From Methylobacterium terricola (GTDB lineage: Bacteria > Pseudomonadota > Alphaproteobacteria > Rhizobiales > Beijerinckiaceae), in the NCBI RefSeq assembly GCF_006151805.1, contig NZ_VDDA01000001.1, positions 186,001-250,000 on the forward strand: 64,000 nucleotides of DNA, given 5' to 3'. How positions within the stretch are numbered: position 1 is the first letter of the stretch; each line of letters opens with the position of its first letter. Position numbers and translations under genes: made by a program. Under the pieces are notes generated by a model. The model saw only the letters and a list, made by a program, of their open reading frames with translations, did no database searches and had not been told where the DNA came from. Below, piece after piece: positions 49,343-59,851 of the stretch.

Positions 49343-49535
49343 GCGACGGCTTCCGCGTTTGCGTCGGGACAGCAACCAAGCATGTCGAATCTTATGACGT
49401 TTTGTCTTTTATTGAAGAAAACTGCGCTCTCGTGTCAAGCCGCCCCTGTCGCATCGAGGCGCTCGTGACGCGTGCGGAACACCGCGCTGCCTCTAGGGAA
49501 AGCGTCGTGCGACCTGCCGGTCGGATCCGGCCCGG
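49343..49535. other. AT-richer gap upstream of the HD gene
   Basis: A 193-bp stretch containing TTATGACGTTTTGTCTTTTATTGAAG, unusual for this genome. It is probably the promoter region of the HD gene and the edge of an acquired segment. No repeat or recombinase site was recognised. Confidence 0.4.
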
Positions 49536-50033
49536 TCAGAAACGCCGACCCAGGACGGAGCCGAGGCCGTCGTCGAGCGCCGCCCGCGCGCCGAGCCACG
49601 GCAGGCTGATCGGGCTGTCGACGAGGACGAGCAGGGTCCGGCGCAGGAGCTGGTCGAGGCTCTCGGGGCCGCCGACCGGCCCGAGCCCTACGCCGTTGAG
49701 CCGCTCGTCGAGTTCGCGGGTGGTGCCGAGGAAGCCCATGGCCCAGCCGGCGAAGCGGCGCTCGGCCACCACATCCATCTCGATCACCGCCAGGGTGTGA
49801 TGGCGCCGGTCGACCAGGATCGATTCGAAGATCGACTGCACCCCGGATCGCGGGCCTTCCAGGACCTGGAAGAAGCCGAGGCCGGTATAGACCAGCACCC
49901 CCGAGACACCGGCCACGTGGTTGCGCCGGCGGGCGGTGGCCAGCAGGCTCGCGAGGTGGCCCTGGCCCGCCATCACCTCCGCCGGGTGCGCGGCGGCGCT
50001 CTTGTAGACGATGCGGAAGATGTCCTCGGACAT
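49536..50033 (-). CDS. short BLUF-domain blue-light photoreceptor
   Basis: 165 residues, made almost entirely of a BLUF domain (about 1-95) with a C-terminal cap. The flavin-site residues are kept: Tyr in 'FRIVYKSAAA' (position 10), Asn in 'ARRRNHVAGVSGVLVYTG' and Gln in 'FFQVLEGPRSGVQSIFESI'. No output domain follows, so it would act by protein-protein contact as other short BLUF proteins do. A family-typical 'RRFAGWAMGF' is present. It stands alone. Confidence 0.88.
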   Translation of the reverse strand: MSEDIFRIVYKSAAAHPAEVMAGQGHLASLLATARRRNHVAGVSGVLVYTGLGFFQVLEGPRSGVQSIFESILVDRRHHTLAVIEMDVVAERRFAGWAMGFLGTTRELDERLNGVGLGPVGGPESLDQLLRRTLLVLVDSPISLPWLGARAALDDGLGSVLGRRF

Positions 50034-50146
50034 CCGAATCTCCTGGAATCAATCCAGATTGGATAGGCCAGACGGCCTGTGCCGCGATAGCGCCGCCGCG
50101 CGGCTTTCGTGTCGCGGGCGCGGGAGGGAACTTTTTCGTCTCTGGG

Positions 50147-51211
50147 TCAGCTGCGCCAGCGCAGCTCCCGCGGCTCCAGGGGATTGACGAAGGCGGCGCC
50201 GGCCTCGCGGGCGCGCAGGAACTCGCGCTTGAGGCTGAAATACCATTGCGACTGCACGTCGCTCTCGCCCATCAGCACCATCGCGGGCTTCCGGTCCAGG
50301 CCGCGCTGGGCGATCTGGAGGACGTCCCGGTCCTGGCCGAGGAACTGGCGCATCAGCGGCCGGGCGACGGGCTTCAGCAGGTTGAGGGCCGGGATGTTCC
50401 AGTACATCGCGTTGATGAGCGCGGTCCGGCCGTTCGCCAGCGGCGATGCGAAGGTGTAGTTGGCCAAGCGCTTCTCGCCGGCGGTGATCCGCTCCAGCCG
50501 CACGCCGGGCAGCCGGAACTCGATCTCGACCTCGGGGATCGAGCCGAGCAGGCGGTAGGCCAGGGAGGCCGTCTTCGCGGTGTGGCTCGTCATGGTGAAG
50601 CCGAAGGGCGAGGGCGCGAAGTGCTTCACCTTCTCCTTCATCGTCTTCGACGGGCGCCACCACCAGGAATCGTGCACATAGGCGACGTGGGCCGGATCGA
50701 CGAAGCTCAGGGCCACGAGATCGAACGAGGCCTCGACCTCCAGGATCTCGACGAGCTGGCCGCAATAGTCGAAATCGACCTCCGGGATCGGCGGCGCCGC
50801 GGCCGCATCGGGGGCGTTCGGGGTCGCCGCCATCGGATTGGCCGTCGCGTGGACCCAGATCAGGCCGGACCTCTCCGCCACCGGGAAGCGGGCGAGGCGG
50901 ACCGAGGCGAAATTGGCGTCGTCGCGACGGGCCAGCGCCGGAATCGCCGCGCAGGCGCCGTCCGGCCGGAATTGCCAGCCGTGGAACGGGCAGACGAGGT
51001 TGCCGTCGACGATCCGGCCGGCCGACAGCGCCATGCCGCGATGCGGGCAGCGGTCGCGGAGCGCGAACAATGCCCCCGATTCCTCGCGCCCGACCACCAC
51101 GGCCTCGTCCCCGAGGCTCACCGCGCGCATCCCGCCGGGCCGGAGGCTCCGGCTCTCGCCGACGCAGTACCAGACGTCGTCGAGCGCCCGGCGGATCGGA
51201 TCCCCTGTCAT
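50147..51211 (-). CDS. Rieske-type aromatic ring-hydroxylating oxygenase alpha subunit
   Basis: 354 residues. The N-terminal Rieske [2Fe-2S] domain has C-P-H-R-G (50s region, 'RDRCPHRGMALSAG') and C-P-F-H-G-W ('LVCPFHGWQFRPDG'). The catalytic domain (about 150-354) contains 'LVALSFVDPAHVAYVH', likely holding the mononuclear iron His ligands, and resembles vanillate/phenylpropionate-type or VanA-like oxygenases. No reductase or ferredoxin gene lies nearby, so the electron donor is unknown. Start 51211 (MTGDPIRRALDDVWYCV) matches the family N-terminus. Confidence 0.85.
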   Translation of the reverse strand: MTGDPIRRALDDVWYCVGESRSLRPGGMRAVSLGDEAVVVGREESGALFALRDRCPHRGMALSAGRIVDGNLVCPFHGWQFRPDGACAAIPALARRDDANFASVRLARFPVAERSGLIWVHATANPMAATPNAPDAAAAPPIPEVDFDYCGQLVEILEVEASFDLVALSFVDPAHVAYVHDSWWWRPSKTMKEKVKHFAPSPFGFTMTSHTAKTASLAYRLLGSIPEVEIEFRLPGVRLERITAGEKRLANYTFASPLANGRTALINAMYWNIPALNLLKPVARPLMRQFLGQDRDVLQIAQRGLDRKPAMVLMGESDVQSQWYFSLKREFLRAREAGAAFVNPLEPRELRWRS

Positions 51212-51503
51212 GCCTCGTCCACGGTTCCCGTCGCCCCGGCCTGCCGCCGGCCGTGTCGTCCTTAACCGATCCTGCGGGCGCGTGAAGCGACCGGATGCGC
51301 GCACCTCGCCTGCACGGCGCGGGATGCAGCATGCGCATCGCGCAAGCTCGCGCTGCGGAGGCAAGCTCGCGGCGCGGAGGAACGCCGAGCGGGGCCGTTC
51401 GTTACCGTGCCGGCGATGCCGCAGGGCAAGTCACGCCCTAGATTCACTTCCGGCCGCCCTGCGCGGCCCCCCACGCACAGAGCCCCTGACGGAGGATGAC
51501 ACG

Positions 51504-51920
51504 ATGAGCCTGCTCGGGACGATCGTCAGCAAGATCCTGCACCCCTTCGGCGGCGGCGAGGCCCAGGCGCAGACGCCGGGCGAGGCCCCCAAGACCGACA
51601 CTCCCGCCGCGGGCGGCAGCTCGGACGCGGCCTCCGGCGGTGCGGTGCCGAAAGTCGACGGCAAGGTCGACGTCGAGGCGGTGCTCAACGACCTCGCCGC
51701 CAAGGCCGGCCAGCCGCTCAACTGGCGCACCTCGATCGTCGACCTGATGAAGCTGCTCCACCTCGACAGCAGCCTGTCGGCCCGCAAGGACCTCGCCAAG
51801 GAGCTGAACTACACCGGCGATACCGACGATTCGGCCACCATGAACGTGTGGCTGCACAAGCAGGTCATCAAGAAGCTCGAGGAGAACGGCGGCAAGGTGC
51901 CGGACGACCTCAAGGACTGA
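51504..51920 (+). CDS. DUF3597 family protein
   Basis: 138 residues. N-terminal 'MSLLGTIVSKILHPFGGG', a low-complexity Ala/Pro/Ser linker (about 20-55), and a conserved C-terminal domain 'VDVEAVLNDLAAKAGQPLNWRTSIVDLMKLLHLDSSLSARKDLAKELNYTGDTDDSA' (about 60-116), the DUF3597 fold with an LysM-unlike helical core. Function unknown; some relatives are stress-induced. GGAGGATGACACG provides the ribosome-binding site. The 292-bp gap upstream (51212-51503) holds GC-rich inverted segments but no gene. Confidence 0.87.
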   Translation: MSLLGTIVSKILHPFGGGEAQAQTPGEAPKTDTPAAGGSSDAASGGAVPKVDGKVDVEAVLNDLAAKAGQPLNWRTSIVDLMKLLHLDSSLSARKDLAKELNYTGDTDDSATMNVWLHKQVIKKLEENGGKVPDDLKD

Positions 51921-51925
51921 TCAGA

Positions 51926-51960
51926 TGTCGGGACGCGTCCTTGTGTCGGGACGCGTCCTT
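51926..51960 (+). repeat. 17-bp tandem direct repeat
   Basis: TGTCGGGACGCGTCCTT occurs at 51926-51942 and again at 51944-51960, one base apart. Each unit contains the palindrome GGACGCGTCC, so each could be a dimeric protein site or a small hairpin after the DUF3597 stop. Confidence 0.5.
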
Positions 51961-52126
51961 CCGGACGCCTGATCGTCAGCCCGCGGCGGCGGAGCTTCGC
52001 TCTCCACGCTCGCGCATAGCCGGTTCTCCCACTGCGAAGGCGATCCGCCAGGATCGCTTGAAGCAAGCGGTCCGACATCGTGCGGGGATGTCCCTGTCGG
52101 CCTGCTCCGTCAGGGGCAGGCCGCCG

Positions 52127-52654
52127 TCACCGCTGGTCGTCCTCGGGCCGGTTCTTCGCGGTGAGGTGGCGGGCCTCGACGAGCAGGCGGCGCGCCTCCA
52201 CGACGGCATCCGTGAGACCGAGCCGCGCTTGCCGCACCCGCGCGGTCAGGCTCTCGCCCGCCTGCCGCAACTGCCGGGCCTCGGTGCGGGCCTGCGCCGA
52301 GGCCAGCACGATCTCGTCCAGGCGCTCGCAGATCTCGGATAGGCTCGAGGTCCGGGACAGGACGGGCAGGCCGGGGACCGGGGCCGCGCCGGGCAGGCAG
52401 ACCAGCGGCAGGTGGGGCCAGGCCGCCCGCAGCCGGGCCACGACCGTCGGCAGCTCCGGCGAGAGCGACAGCCCCGCGCTCACCAGCGCCAGATCGATCA
52501 CCCGGGGGCCCGGGCCGGGCAAGCGCGTGCCGAAATCCGGTCCCACGGCATCGACGATGCCATAGCCCTTGGCCGCCAGCTCCCAGGCGAGAGGCGGCAC
52601 CGCCTCGCCGGTGGTCCGCAGCATCATCAGGACGGGTTCGCACGGATCACCCAT
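52127..52654 (-). CDS. hypothetical protein with receiver-like N-terminus and coiled-coil tail
   Basis: 175 residues. The first 110 residues alternate strands and helices ('EPVLMMLRTTGEAVPPLAWELAAKGYGIVDAVGPDFG', 'VIDLALVSAGLSLSPELPTVVARLRAAWPHLPLVCLPG') and could be a degenerate response-regulator receiver fold without the usual phosphorylation Asp. The tail (about 115-165) is a heptad-like coiled coil. I do not recognise a family. An upstream GTG at 52684 is a possible start. It is separate from neighbours by more than 140 bp on both sides. Confidence 0.55.
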   Translation of the reverse strand: MGDPCEPVLMMLRTTGEAVPPLAWELAAKGYGIVDAVGPDFGTRLPGPGPRVIDLALVSAGLSLSPELPTVVARLRAAWPHLPLVCLPGAAPVPGLPVLSRTSSLSEICERLDEIVLASAQARTEARQLRQAGESLTARVRQARLGLTDAVVEARRLLVEARHLTAKNRPEDDQR

Positions 52655-52803
52655 GCGTTCGGCGTACCACGCCCGCCGACGCACCTGTACCGGCCGTTTG
52701 GCCTAGGCTTGGCCTTAGGATTAGGACCGCGTGACCGCGAGAATCGTCGCCGCGCGGCGTCCCTGCGAGACGATTCTTGCTCGATGCAGTTCCGCCGGGA
52801 GGA

Positions 52804-53925
52804 TCACCGTCCGGTCCGCACCCGGGTCCAGAGCCGCGTCACCACCCGCTGGGTCCGGTCGTCGTAGGCGGTGTTGGTGAACAGCCGGCGGAAGGTGGCC
52901 TCGTCCGGGTAGATGCCGGGATCGGACAGGATCTCCGGCTTCACCAGGGCCTTCGCCGCCAGGTTCCCGCTGGCGTAGGAGACGAAGTTGGTGTTGGCCG
53001 CCGCCACCTCGGGCCGCATCATGAAATCGATGAAGGCGTGCGCCTCCGCCGCGTGCGGCGCGTCCTTGGGGATCGCGAAGGCGTCGAACCACATCAGGGC
53101 GCCCTGCTGCGGGATGAAGTAGGCGATGTCGATGTCGTTCTTGGCCTCGCGGGCACGCCGGCGCGCCTGCAGGATGTCGCCCGAATAGCCGACCGACAGG
53201 CACACGTCGCCATTGGCGAGCTGGTTGATGTATTCCGAGGAGTGAAACTTCTGCACCGCTCCGCGGATGCGGAACAGGGCGTCGCCGGCCTTGTCGAGGT
53301 CGTCGGTCCGGCGCGAATCGGGTTTCATCCCGAGCGCCTGGAGCACGCTCGGGATGATGTCGTCCGGCGAATCGAGCATCGTCACGCCGCAATCCTTGAG
53401 CTTGGCGATCAGCTCCGGGCGCAGGACGATGTCCCAGGTGTTGAGCGGTTGGTTGGGGCCGAGGCGCTCGCGCACCAGCGCGGTGTTCACCCCGATGCCG
53501 GTGGTGCCCCACATGTAGTCGACGGCGTAGACGTTGCCGGGATCGTAGGCCGCGAGCCGGGCGGTCACCTCGGGCCAGGCGTTCCTGAGGTTCGGCAGCT
53601 TGGCCTTGTCGAGGGGCTGGAACGCGCCGGCCTTGATCAGGCGCTGCAGGAACGGCCCGGTCGGCACTACGATGTCGTAGCCCGAGCGACCGGCGAGAAG
53701 CTTGGTCTCGACGATCTCGTTGGTGTCATAGGTGTCGTACACGACCTTGATGCCGGTCTCGCGCGTGAACGCGTCGAGCATCTTGGGATCGATATAGTCC
53801 GACCAGTTGTAGATGTTGACGACCCGCTCCGGCGCGGCCGCGGCCGCGAGGCCCGTCGGGAACCCCGCCGCGAGGGCGATGAGGCAGGCACTCGCCCGCA
53901 GGAAGCCGCGCCGGAGGAGCCGCAT
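52804..53925 (-). CDS. polyamine ABC transporter substrate-binding protein (PotF/PotD-like)
   Basis: 373 residues. Basic signal peptide (about 1-31), then the PotD/PotF pattern 'RVVNIYNWSDYIDPKMLDAFTRETGIKVVYDTYDTNE', 'GYDIVVPTGPFLQRLIKAGAFQPLDKAKLPNL', 'YMWGTTGIGVN' and 'IPQQGALMWFDAFAIPKDAPHAAEAHAFIDFMM'. It binds putrescine or spermidine in the periplasm. No ATPase or permease genes follow, so it must share a transporter encoded elsewhere or serve in sensing. It starts 2 bp after the ridA stop, so the two are one operon. Confidence 0.92.
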   Translation of the reverse strand: MRLLRRGFLRASACLIALAAGFPTGLAAAAAPERVVNIYNWSDYIDPKMLDAFTRETGIKVVYDTYDTNEIVETKLLAGRSGYDIVVPTGPFLQRLIKAGAFQPLDKAKLPNLRNAWPEVTARLAAYDPGNVYAVDYMWGTTGIGVNTALVRERLGPNQPLNTWDIVLRPELIAKLKDCGVTMLDSPDDIIPSVLQALGMKPDSRRTDDLDKAGDALFRIRGAVQKFHSSEYINQLANGDVCLSVGYSGDILQARRRAREAKNDIDIAYFIPQQGALMWFDAFAIPKDAPHAAEAHAFIDFMMRPEVAAANTNFVSYASGNLAAKALVKPEILSDPGIYPDEATFRRLFTNTAYDDRTQRVVTRLWTRVRTGR

Positions 53926-53927
53926 CG

Positions 53928-54287
53928 TCAGGCTCCGGTCGCGGCGATGATCGAGATCTCGACCTTGTATTGCGGGCCGGCGAGCTTCGCCTCGACGGTG
54001 GCGCGGGCCGGGGTGTGTCCGGCGGCGACCCAGCCGTCCCAGACCCGGTTCATCTCGGCGAAGGTCGACATGTCGGCGAGGTAGATGGTGGCCGAGAGGA
54101 GCTTGGTCTTGTCGCTGCCGACGGTGGCGAGCAGCTCGTCGATCTGCGCGAGGATGTCCTTGGTCTGCGCTTCGACGCCCTCGTCGTTCGAGACGTTGTC
54201 CGCGACCTGGCCGGCGAGGTAGGCGGTACCGTTATGGACCACCGCCTGGCTCATCCGCGGGCCGGTATCGAAACGGGTGATGGTCAT
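53928..54287 (-). CDS. RidA/YjgF family enamine/imine deaminase
   Basis: 119 residues, Rid superfamily. The catalytic Arg lies in 'GHTPARATVEAKLAGPQYKVEI'; 'YLAGQVADN' and 'TKDILAQIDELLATVGSDKTKLLSATIYLADMS' are typical. RidA-type proteins hydrolyse reactive enamines formed by PLP enzymes. It is the first gene of a two-gene operon with the polyamine-binding protein, which suggests a role in polyamine or amino-acid catabolism; some Rid subfamilies pair with such transporters. Confidence 0.9.
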   Translation of the reverse strand: MTITRFDTGPRMSQAVVHNGTAYLAGQVADNVSNDEGVEAQTKDILAQIDELLATVGSDKTKLLSATIYLADMSTFAEMNRVWDGWVAAGHTPARATVEAKLAGPQYKVEISIIAATGA

Positions 54288-54452
54288 CGATGAGAACTCC
54301 TCGGGGCCCTGGAAATCGCGCCCCGGCGCCTTGTGCCGCCGAACCCGGGCTCACGTAAAGGGCTCGCGACACGGAACGGCGGGTCCGGCGCAACCACGGC
54401 CGGGCCTCGTGCGTTGGCGAAGCATCGAAGCGGAGCCGAAGGGCAGATCCCC

Positions 54453-54725
54453 ATGCTTGCGATCCTGTGGACCATCATCATCGGCTTCGTCGCCGGTGTC
54501 ATCGCCAAGTTCATCATGCCTGGCTCGGCCAACGAGCCGAGCGGCTTCATCATGACGACGCTGCTCGGCATCGTCGGCGCCTTCGTGGCGACGTTCCTCG
54601 GCCAGATCACCGGCTGGTACCCACCGAACGAGGGCGCGGGCCTGATCGCCTCGGTCATCGGCGCGGTGATCGTGCTGGCGATCTACGGCTTCATCCAGGG
54701 CCGCCGCCGCAGCACGGTTCTCTGA
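54453..54725 (+). CDS. GlsB/YeaQ/YmgE family small membrane protein
   Basis: 90 residues with three membrane segments and the family motifs 'GFVAGVIAKFIMPG', 'GFIMTTLLGIVGAFVATFLG', 'GLIASVIGAVIVLAIYGFI'. Known as transglycosylase-associated or stress-related inner-membrane proteins; no enzyme activity is established. The start at 54453 gives the usual N-terminus (MLAILWTIIIG). A perfect terminator hairpin follows. Confidence 0.93.
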   Translation: MLAILWTIIIGFVAGVIAKFIMPGSANEPSGFIMTTLLGIVGAFVATFLGQITGWYPPNEGAGLIASVIGAVIVLAIYGFIQGRRRSTVL

Positions 54726-54763
54726 CGGCCCGGGCCGGCCTCGCCGGCCCTTCCGCGACCAAG

Positions 54764-54795
54764 AAGGCCCGCGCCGGGATGCCGGCGCGGGCCTT
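54764..54795. terminator. bidirectional hairpin after glsB-like gene
   Basis: AAGGCCCGCGCCGG (54764-54777), loop GATG, CCGGCGCGGGCCTT (54782-54795): perfect 14-bp stem between convergent genes, flanked by short A/T tracts on each side. Confidence 0.8.
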
Positions 54796-54859
54796 GTCGC
54801 ATGGGCGGAATGCATTCGGGCCGAGCGGGGAAGGGGCGCCGCGCGGGCGCCCCCCGGGA

Positions 54860-55102
54860 TCAGGTCCGCGCCGGCGCGTGCGAGCTGCCGTTCATCAGCG
54901 ACTTGGCCGCGCAATGGCCGGTGGCGCCGCGGATCGCCAGCAGCGAGCCGGCCACCAGGGCCGCGAGGCTCAGGAACTTGTTCGGCCGCGGCTGGGCCGC
55001 GGCGGCGGCCAGCCCGAGGCCGAGCACGACCGAGATGGCGCGCTCCTTGGTGGTCAGGTTGCGCTCGCCGCCGAACACGTCGTTGATGATGTCGTTGGCC
55101 AT
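54860..55102 (-). CDS. DUF2892-like small membrane protein
   Basis: 80 residues. 'GERNLTTKERAISVVLGLGLAAAAAQPRPNKFLSLAALVAGSLLAIRGATGHCAAKSLM' has the two-helix DUF2892 (YgaP-like inner membrane) pattern with the conserved 'RGxTGHCxxxxL' motif. Function unknown. Confidence 0.8.
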   Translation of the reverse strand: MANDIINDVFGGERNLTTKERAISVVLGLGLAAAAAQPRPNKFLSLAALVAGSLLAIRGATGHCAAKSLMNGSSHAPART

Positions 55103-55229
55103 GGTGGCTCCGTCAGGCTCTGGTCGCGGACGAGTGTCCGCTCACGTCGCGGTGCGAACGCAGCCGGGGGACGGACGTTCCCTGCGGGCAGTCCCTCCGC
55201 CCGACTTCTTCAGCCCTAGGGCGCTCGCC

Positions 55230-55862
55230 TCACGCCTGCGGCGCTTCTGCGATGAGCCGGTCGTCGATCTCCCGCGCCCGGACGGCGGCCGGGCGGTCGG
55301 CGAGGCGGGCCACGTAGGCCTCGTAAGCCGGGCGCCGCTCGATGCTGCCGAACTGCATCCCCCACATCAGGTGCGAGCCGACATAGAGATCGGCAGCCGA
55401 GAAGCGCCCGCCGGCGAGGTAATCGGAACCCGAGACCGCGCCGTCGAGGGCGTCGAGCACCTCCGCCAGGCTGCCGTAGCCGACCATGCGGCGTTTCTCC
55501 TCCGGCACCTCGATGCCGCGCGCCTTGTCGGTCACCGCCGCCTCGACCGGGCCGGCGGCGAAGAACAGCCAGCGGTAATAGGCGCCGCGCGCCGGGTCGG
55601 TGGCGGCCGGGGCGAGGCCGGCCTCCGGGAAGGCATCGGCCAGGTAGGCGCAGATCGCCGCCGTCTCGGTCACGGTGACGCCGCGATGGACCAGGGCCGG
55701 CACCTTGGCGAGCGGGTTGATCGCCCGGTAGGCCGCCTCCTTCATCGCCGGGCCGTAGCCGAGGATCTCGGTGCGGTAGGGCGCCCCGACCTCCTCCAGC
55801 ATCCAGCGGACGATGCGCCCACGGGACATCGGGTGGGTGTAGAAGACGAGATCGTCGCTCAT
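55230..55862 (-). CDS. glutathione S-transferase family protein
   Basis: 210 residues. Thioredoxin-like N-terminal domain (1-80) with 'LVFYTHPMSRGRIVRWMLEEVGAPY' (Ser/Arg near the thiolate site), 'INPLAKVPALVHRGVTVTETAAICAYLAD' (cis-Pro and glutathione-binding Glu-Ser/Thr region), and a helical C-terminal domain (90-205). The start at 55862 is the natural GST N-terminus. The reading frame remains open upstream into the vapC gene because of a frameshift there, so an in-frame fusion transcript product is possible. Confidence 0.9.
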   Translation of the reverse strand: MSDDLVFYTHPMSRGRIVRWMLEEVGAPYRTEILGYGPAMKEAAYRAINPLAKVPALVHRGVTVTETAAICAYLADAFPEAGLAPAATDPARGAYYRWLFFAAGPVEAAVTDKARGIEVPEEKRRMVGYGSLAEVLDALDGAVSGSDYLAGGRFSAADLYVGSHLMWGMQFGSIERRPAYEAYVARLADRPAAVRAREIDDRLIAEAPQA

Positions 55863-55983
55863 ATGCGGCCTCCTCCCGGGCGGGCGAATCGGCAGCGCCC
55901 GTGACAGATCTTGAAGCAGAGGCGGGGGTGAGCGGGAAGGCTGCAGGACAGTCGAGCTGCCGGCACGACGCACATCGCTTCCG

Positions 55984-56414
55984 TCACGCTGCTGCCCATG
56001 GGTCCACGATGCGCAGCCCCGCAGCCCCGCAGCTTCGAACGGGCTCGTGTCGCGGGTGGCGACCATGAGACCGTGCGTGGCGACCGTCGCGGCGATGAAG
56101 CCGTCTGCCCTGCCGATCGCCCGGCCGGCCTCCCGCGCGCGTGCCATGAGGTCGGCATAGGCCGCGGCGGCGTTGAGGTCGAAGGGCAGGACCCGGTGCT
56201 CGAACAGCGGCAGCACCTCGGTCTCCAGGCGCCGGTGGAGCGTGTCGTGCCGCCTGCCCACCGGCAGGGTGACGAGGCCGAACCGGAGATCGGCCACGGT
56301 GATGGCCGACAGGTACAAGGTCTCGATCGACTGGGCATCGATCCAGGCGAGCACCCGCGGATCGGCTGCCGGCCGCAAGGGCTCGGAGACGACGTTGGTG
56401 TCGAGCAGGATCAC
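55984..56414 (-). pseudogene. VapC-type PIN-domain toxin, frameshifted near its 3' end
   Basis: PIN-domain ribonuclease: 'ILLDTNVVSEPLRP' (first Asp), 'SAITVADLRFG' (usual Glu replaced by Asp), 'GRADGFIAATVATHGLMVATRDTSPF' (third and fourth acids). GTG start at 56414 overlaps the antitoxin stop (GTGA). At 56013-56028 the unit GCAGCCCC is present twice in tandem; removing one copy restores the normal ending AAGLRIVDPWAAA with a stop at 55984. With the duplication, the frame leaves this ending and stays open about 60 codons to the GST start and on through it. The catalytic core is intact, so partial activity is conceivable. Confidence 0.75.
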
Positions 56415-56617
56415 TCGAAGCCCGGTGGCTCGTCCGGCCTTCGATCCCGGATCCGATCGAAGCGCCCGACATCCTCCTCCGTCAGGTCCGCCTCGCGGCC
56501 GATCGAGGCCAGAAGCGTGCCGAGCCGGACGCGCTGCGCCGGGCGTACCGCCGCTTCGAGGATATCGCGCATCTCGGCTTCCGTGCTGCGGCCGTGCTGA
56601 GCCGCACGGACCTTCAA
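56411..56617 (-). CDS. FitA/VapB-type antitoxin, start codon unclear
   Basis: From a TTG at 56617 it gives 68 residues ('KVRAAQHGRSTEAEMRDILEAAVRPAQRVRLG...'), the FitA/VapB ribbon-helix-helix pattern. The codons before it (up to about 56665) continue the homology as AVTIRNLSEEAHRAL, the DNA-binding strand and helix, but contain no ATG, GTG or TTG, and a TGA closes the frame just upstream. So the normal start seems lost or non-standard. Coupled by overlap to the toxin gene. Confidence 0.65.
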   Translation of the reverse strand: MKVRAAQHGRSTEAEMRDILEAAVRPAQRVRLGTLLASIGREADLTEEDVGRFDRIRDRRPDEPPGFE

Positions 56618-56781
56618 GGCGCGGTGCGCCTCCTCGGAGAGGTTGCGGATGGTGACGGCGGGCTTGAAGGGCGTCCCTCATCGGGTCGGCGGCTTCGATA
56701 GCAAATCGCGTGATTTGTCATCAACTCTCGTCGCGCCGTCGACCGTCCGGCGCCCGACCCGGCCCATACCTGCGCACGAAA

Positions 56782-56844
56782 AAAGCGCGGCCCCGGAGGA
56801 CCGCGCTTTCAGAGGAAGACGACGGTGGCCCTCAAGGGCCACCG
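56782..56844 (-). terminator. intrinsic terminator of pnp
   Basis: On the minus strand: AAAGCGCGG...CCGCGCTTT stem (56801-56809 with 56782-56790) followed by TTTTCGTGC. A second hairpin CGGTGGCCCT-CAA-GGGCCACCG stands just upstream of it at about 56823-56844, directly after the pnp stop. Confidence 0.85.
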
Positions 56845-56860
56845 CCGATCGGCTCGGCGA

Positions 56861-59029
<2,169 letters not shown>

Positions 59030-59274
59030 GTTCGTCATGCCTTCCTGCGGTCCGGGAGGGCGGCGCCAGCGCAAGACGGCGAGGGGCTCGAGGGTGAGCC
59101 ACCGGCGATCCTGCCCTGGCGGTCGCGGCCCGCGTTCCTCGCGGGTCCCGGAGTGAGGGCGGCCGGACCCATTCCGGCCCGCCCGGGGCGGGGGCGCATC
59201 CCGTCTCCAGGGAGACGGGCGGCCTCTCGCGAAAACGCGGCCCGGACCGGTGCCCGAACCGCGTGGGTCCCGCC

Positions 59275-59544
59275 TTAGCGGCGGATGCCGAGGCGCTCGA
59301 TGAGGGCGCGGTAGCGGGCCTCGTCCTTGCGCTTCAGGTAGTCGAGGAGCGACCGGCGCTGCGAGACCAGCTTGAGCAGGCCGCGGCGCGAGTGGTTGTC
59401 CTTGGTGTGGGTCTTGAAGTGCCCGGTGAGGTTCTGGATCCGCTCGGTGAGGATCGCGACCTGCACCTCCGGCGAGCCGGTGTCGGTCCCGCCGCGGGCA
59501 TGTTCCTTGATGAGCGCGGTCTTGCGCTCCGCCGTGATCGACAT
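59275..59544 (-). CDS. rpsO: 30S ribosomal protein S15
   Basis: 89 residues, the standard length. '[57 protein letters not shown]' is the S15 core that binds the 16S rRNA three-way junction. Upstream of pnp in the same direction. In many bacteria S15 regulates its own mRNA; the leader here is not obviously structured. Confidence 0.98.
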   Translation of the reverse strand: MSITAERKTALIKEHARGGTDTGSPEVQVAILTERIQNLTGHFKTHTKDNHSRRGLLKLVSQRRSLLDYLKRKDEARYRALIERLGIRR

Positions 59545-59851
59545 CGCGTGTCCTTTCAGTGTGACGGGTCTAAAGGGGCGCGGTCCCCGCATCGGGGCCG
59601 CCTTCCGCATGGCTCGGCCGGGCCGGGATGTCGTCCAGCGCGGTCTGCCACGGCGAAAAACCTCGCCGTATGCGGGCGAGGGTGGCGCACCTCTACACGA
59701 AAGCCCCGGCGCTTGCCACTCCCCCTCGGGCGCTTCGCCCGCGCGCGGTTTCGTCACGCCCGCGGCGGTCCGGCCGCGAACGGCCGAGCTCGAACCCGGT
59801 ATACCCCCAAGCAGTTTGGTCGCCATTCACCACGACGCGAGAGGATTCTCG
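59545..59851. other. divergent intergenic region rpsO / DUF892 gene
   Basis: 307 bp with promoters expected for both directions. CGAGAGGATTCTC just before the DUF892 start supplies its ribosome-binding site. No other gene or repeat of the families described is evident. Confidence 0.4.

Noticed and set aside
55230..56681. Natural VapC-GST fusion protein of 483 residues
   Set aside because: Explained more simply by an 8-bp duplication in vapC; the GST has its own normal start at 55862. Kept as a finding rather than a gene call.
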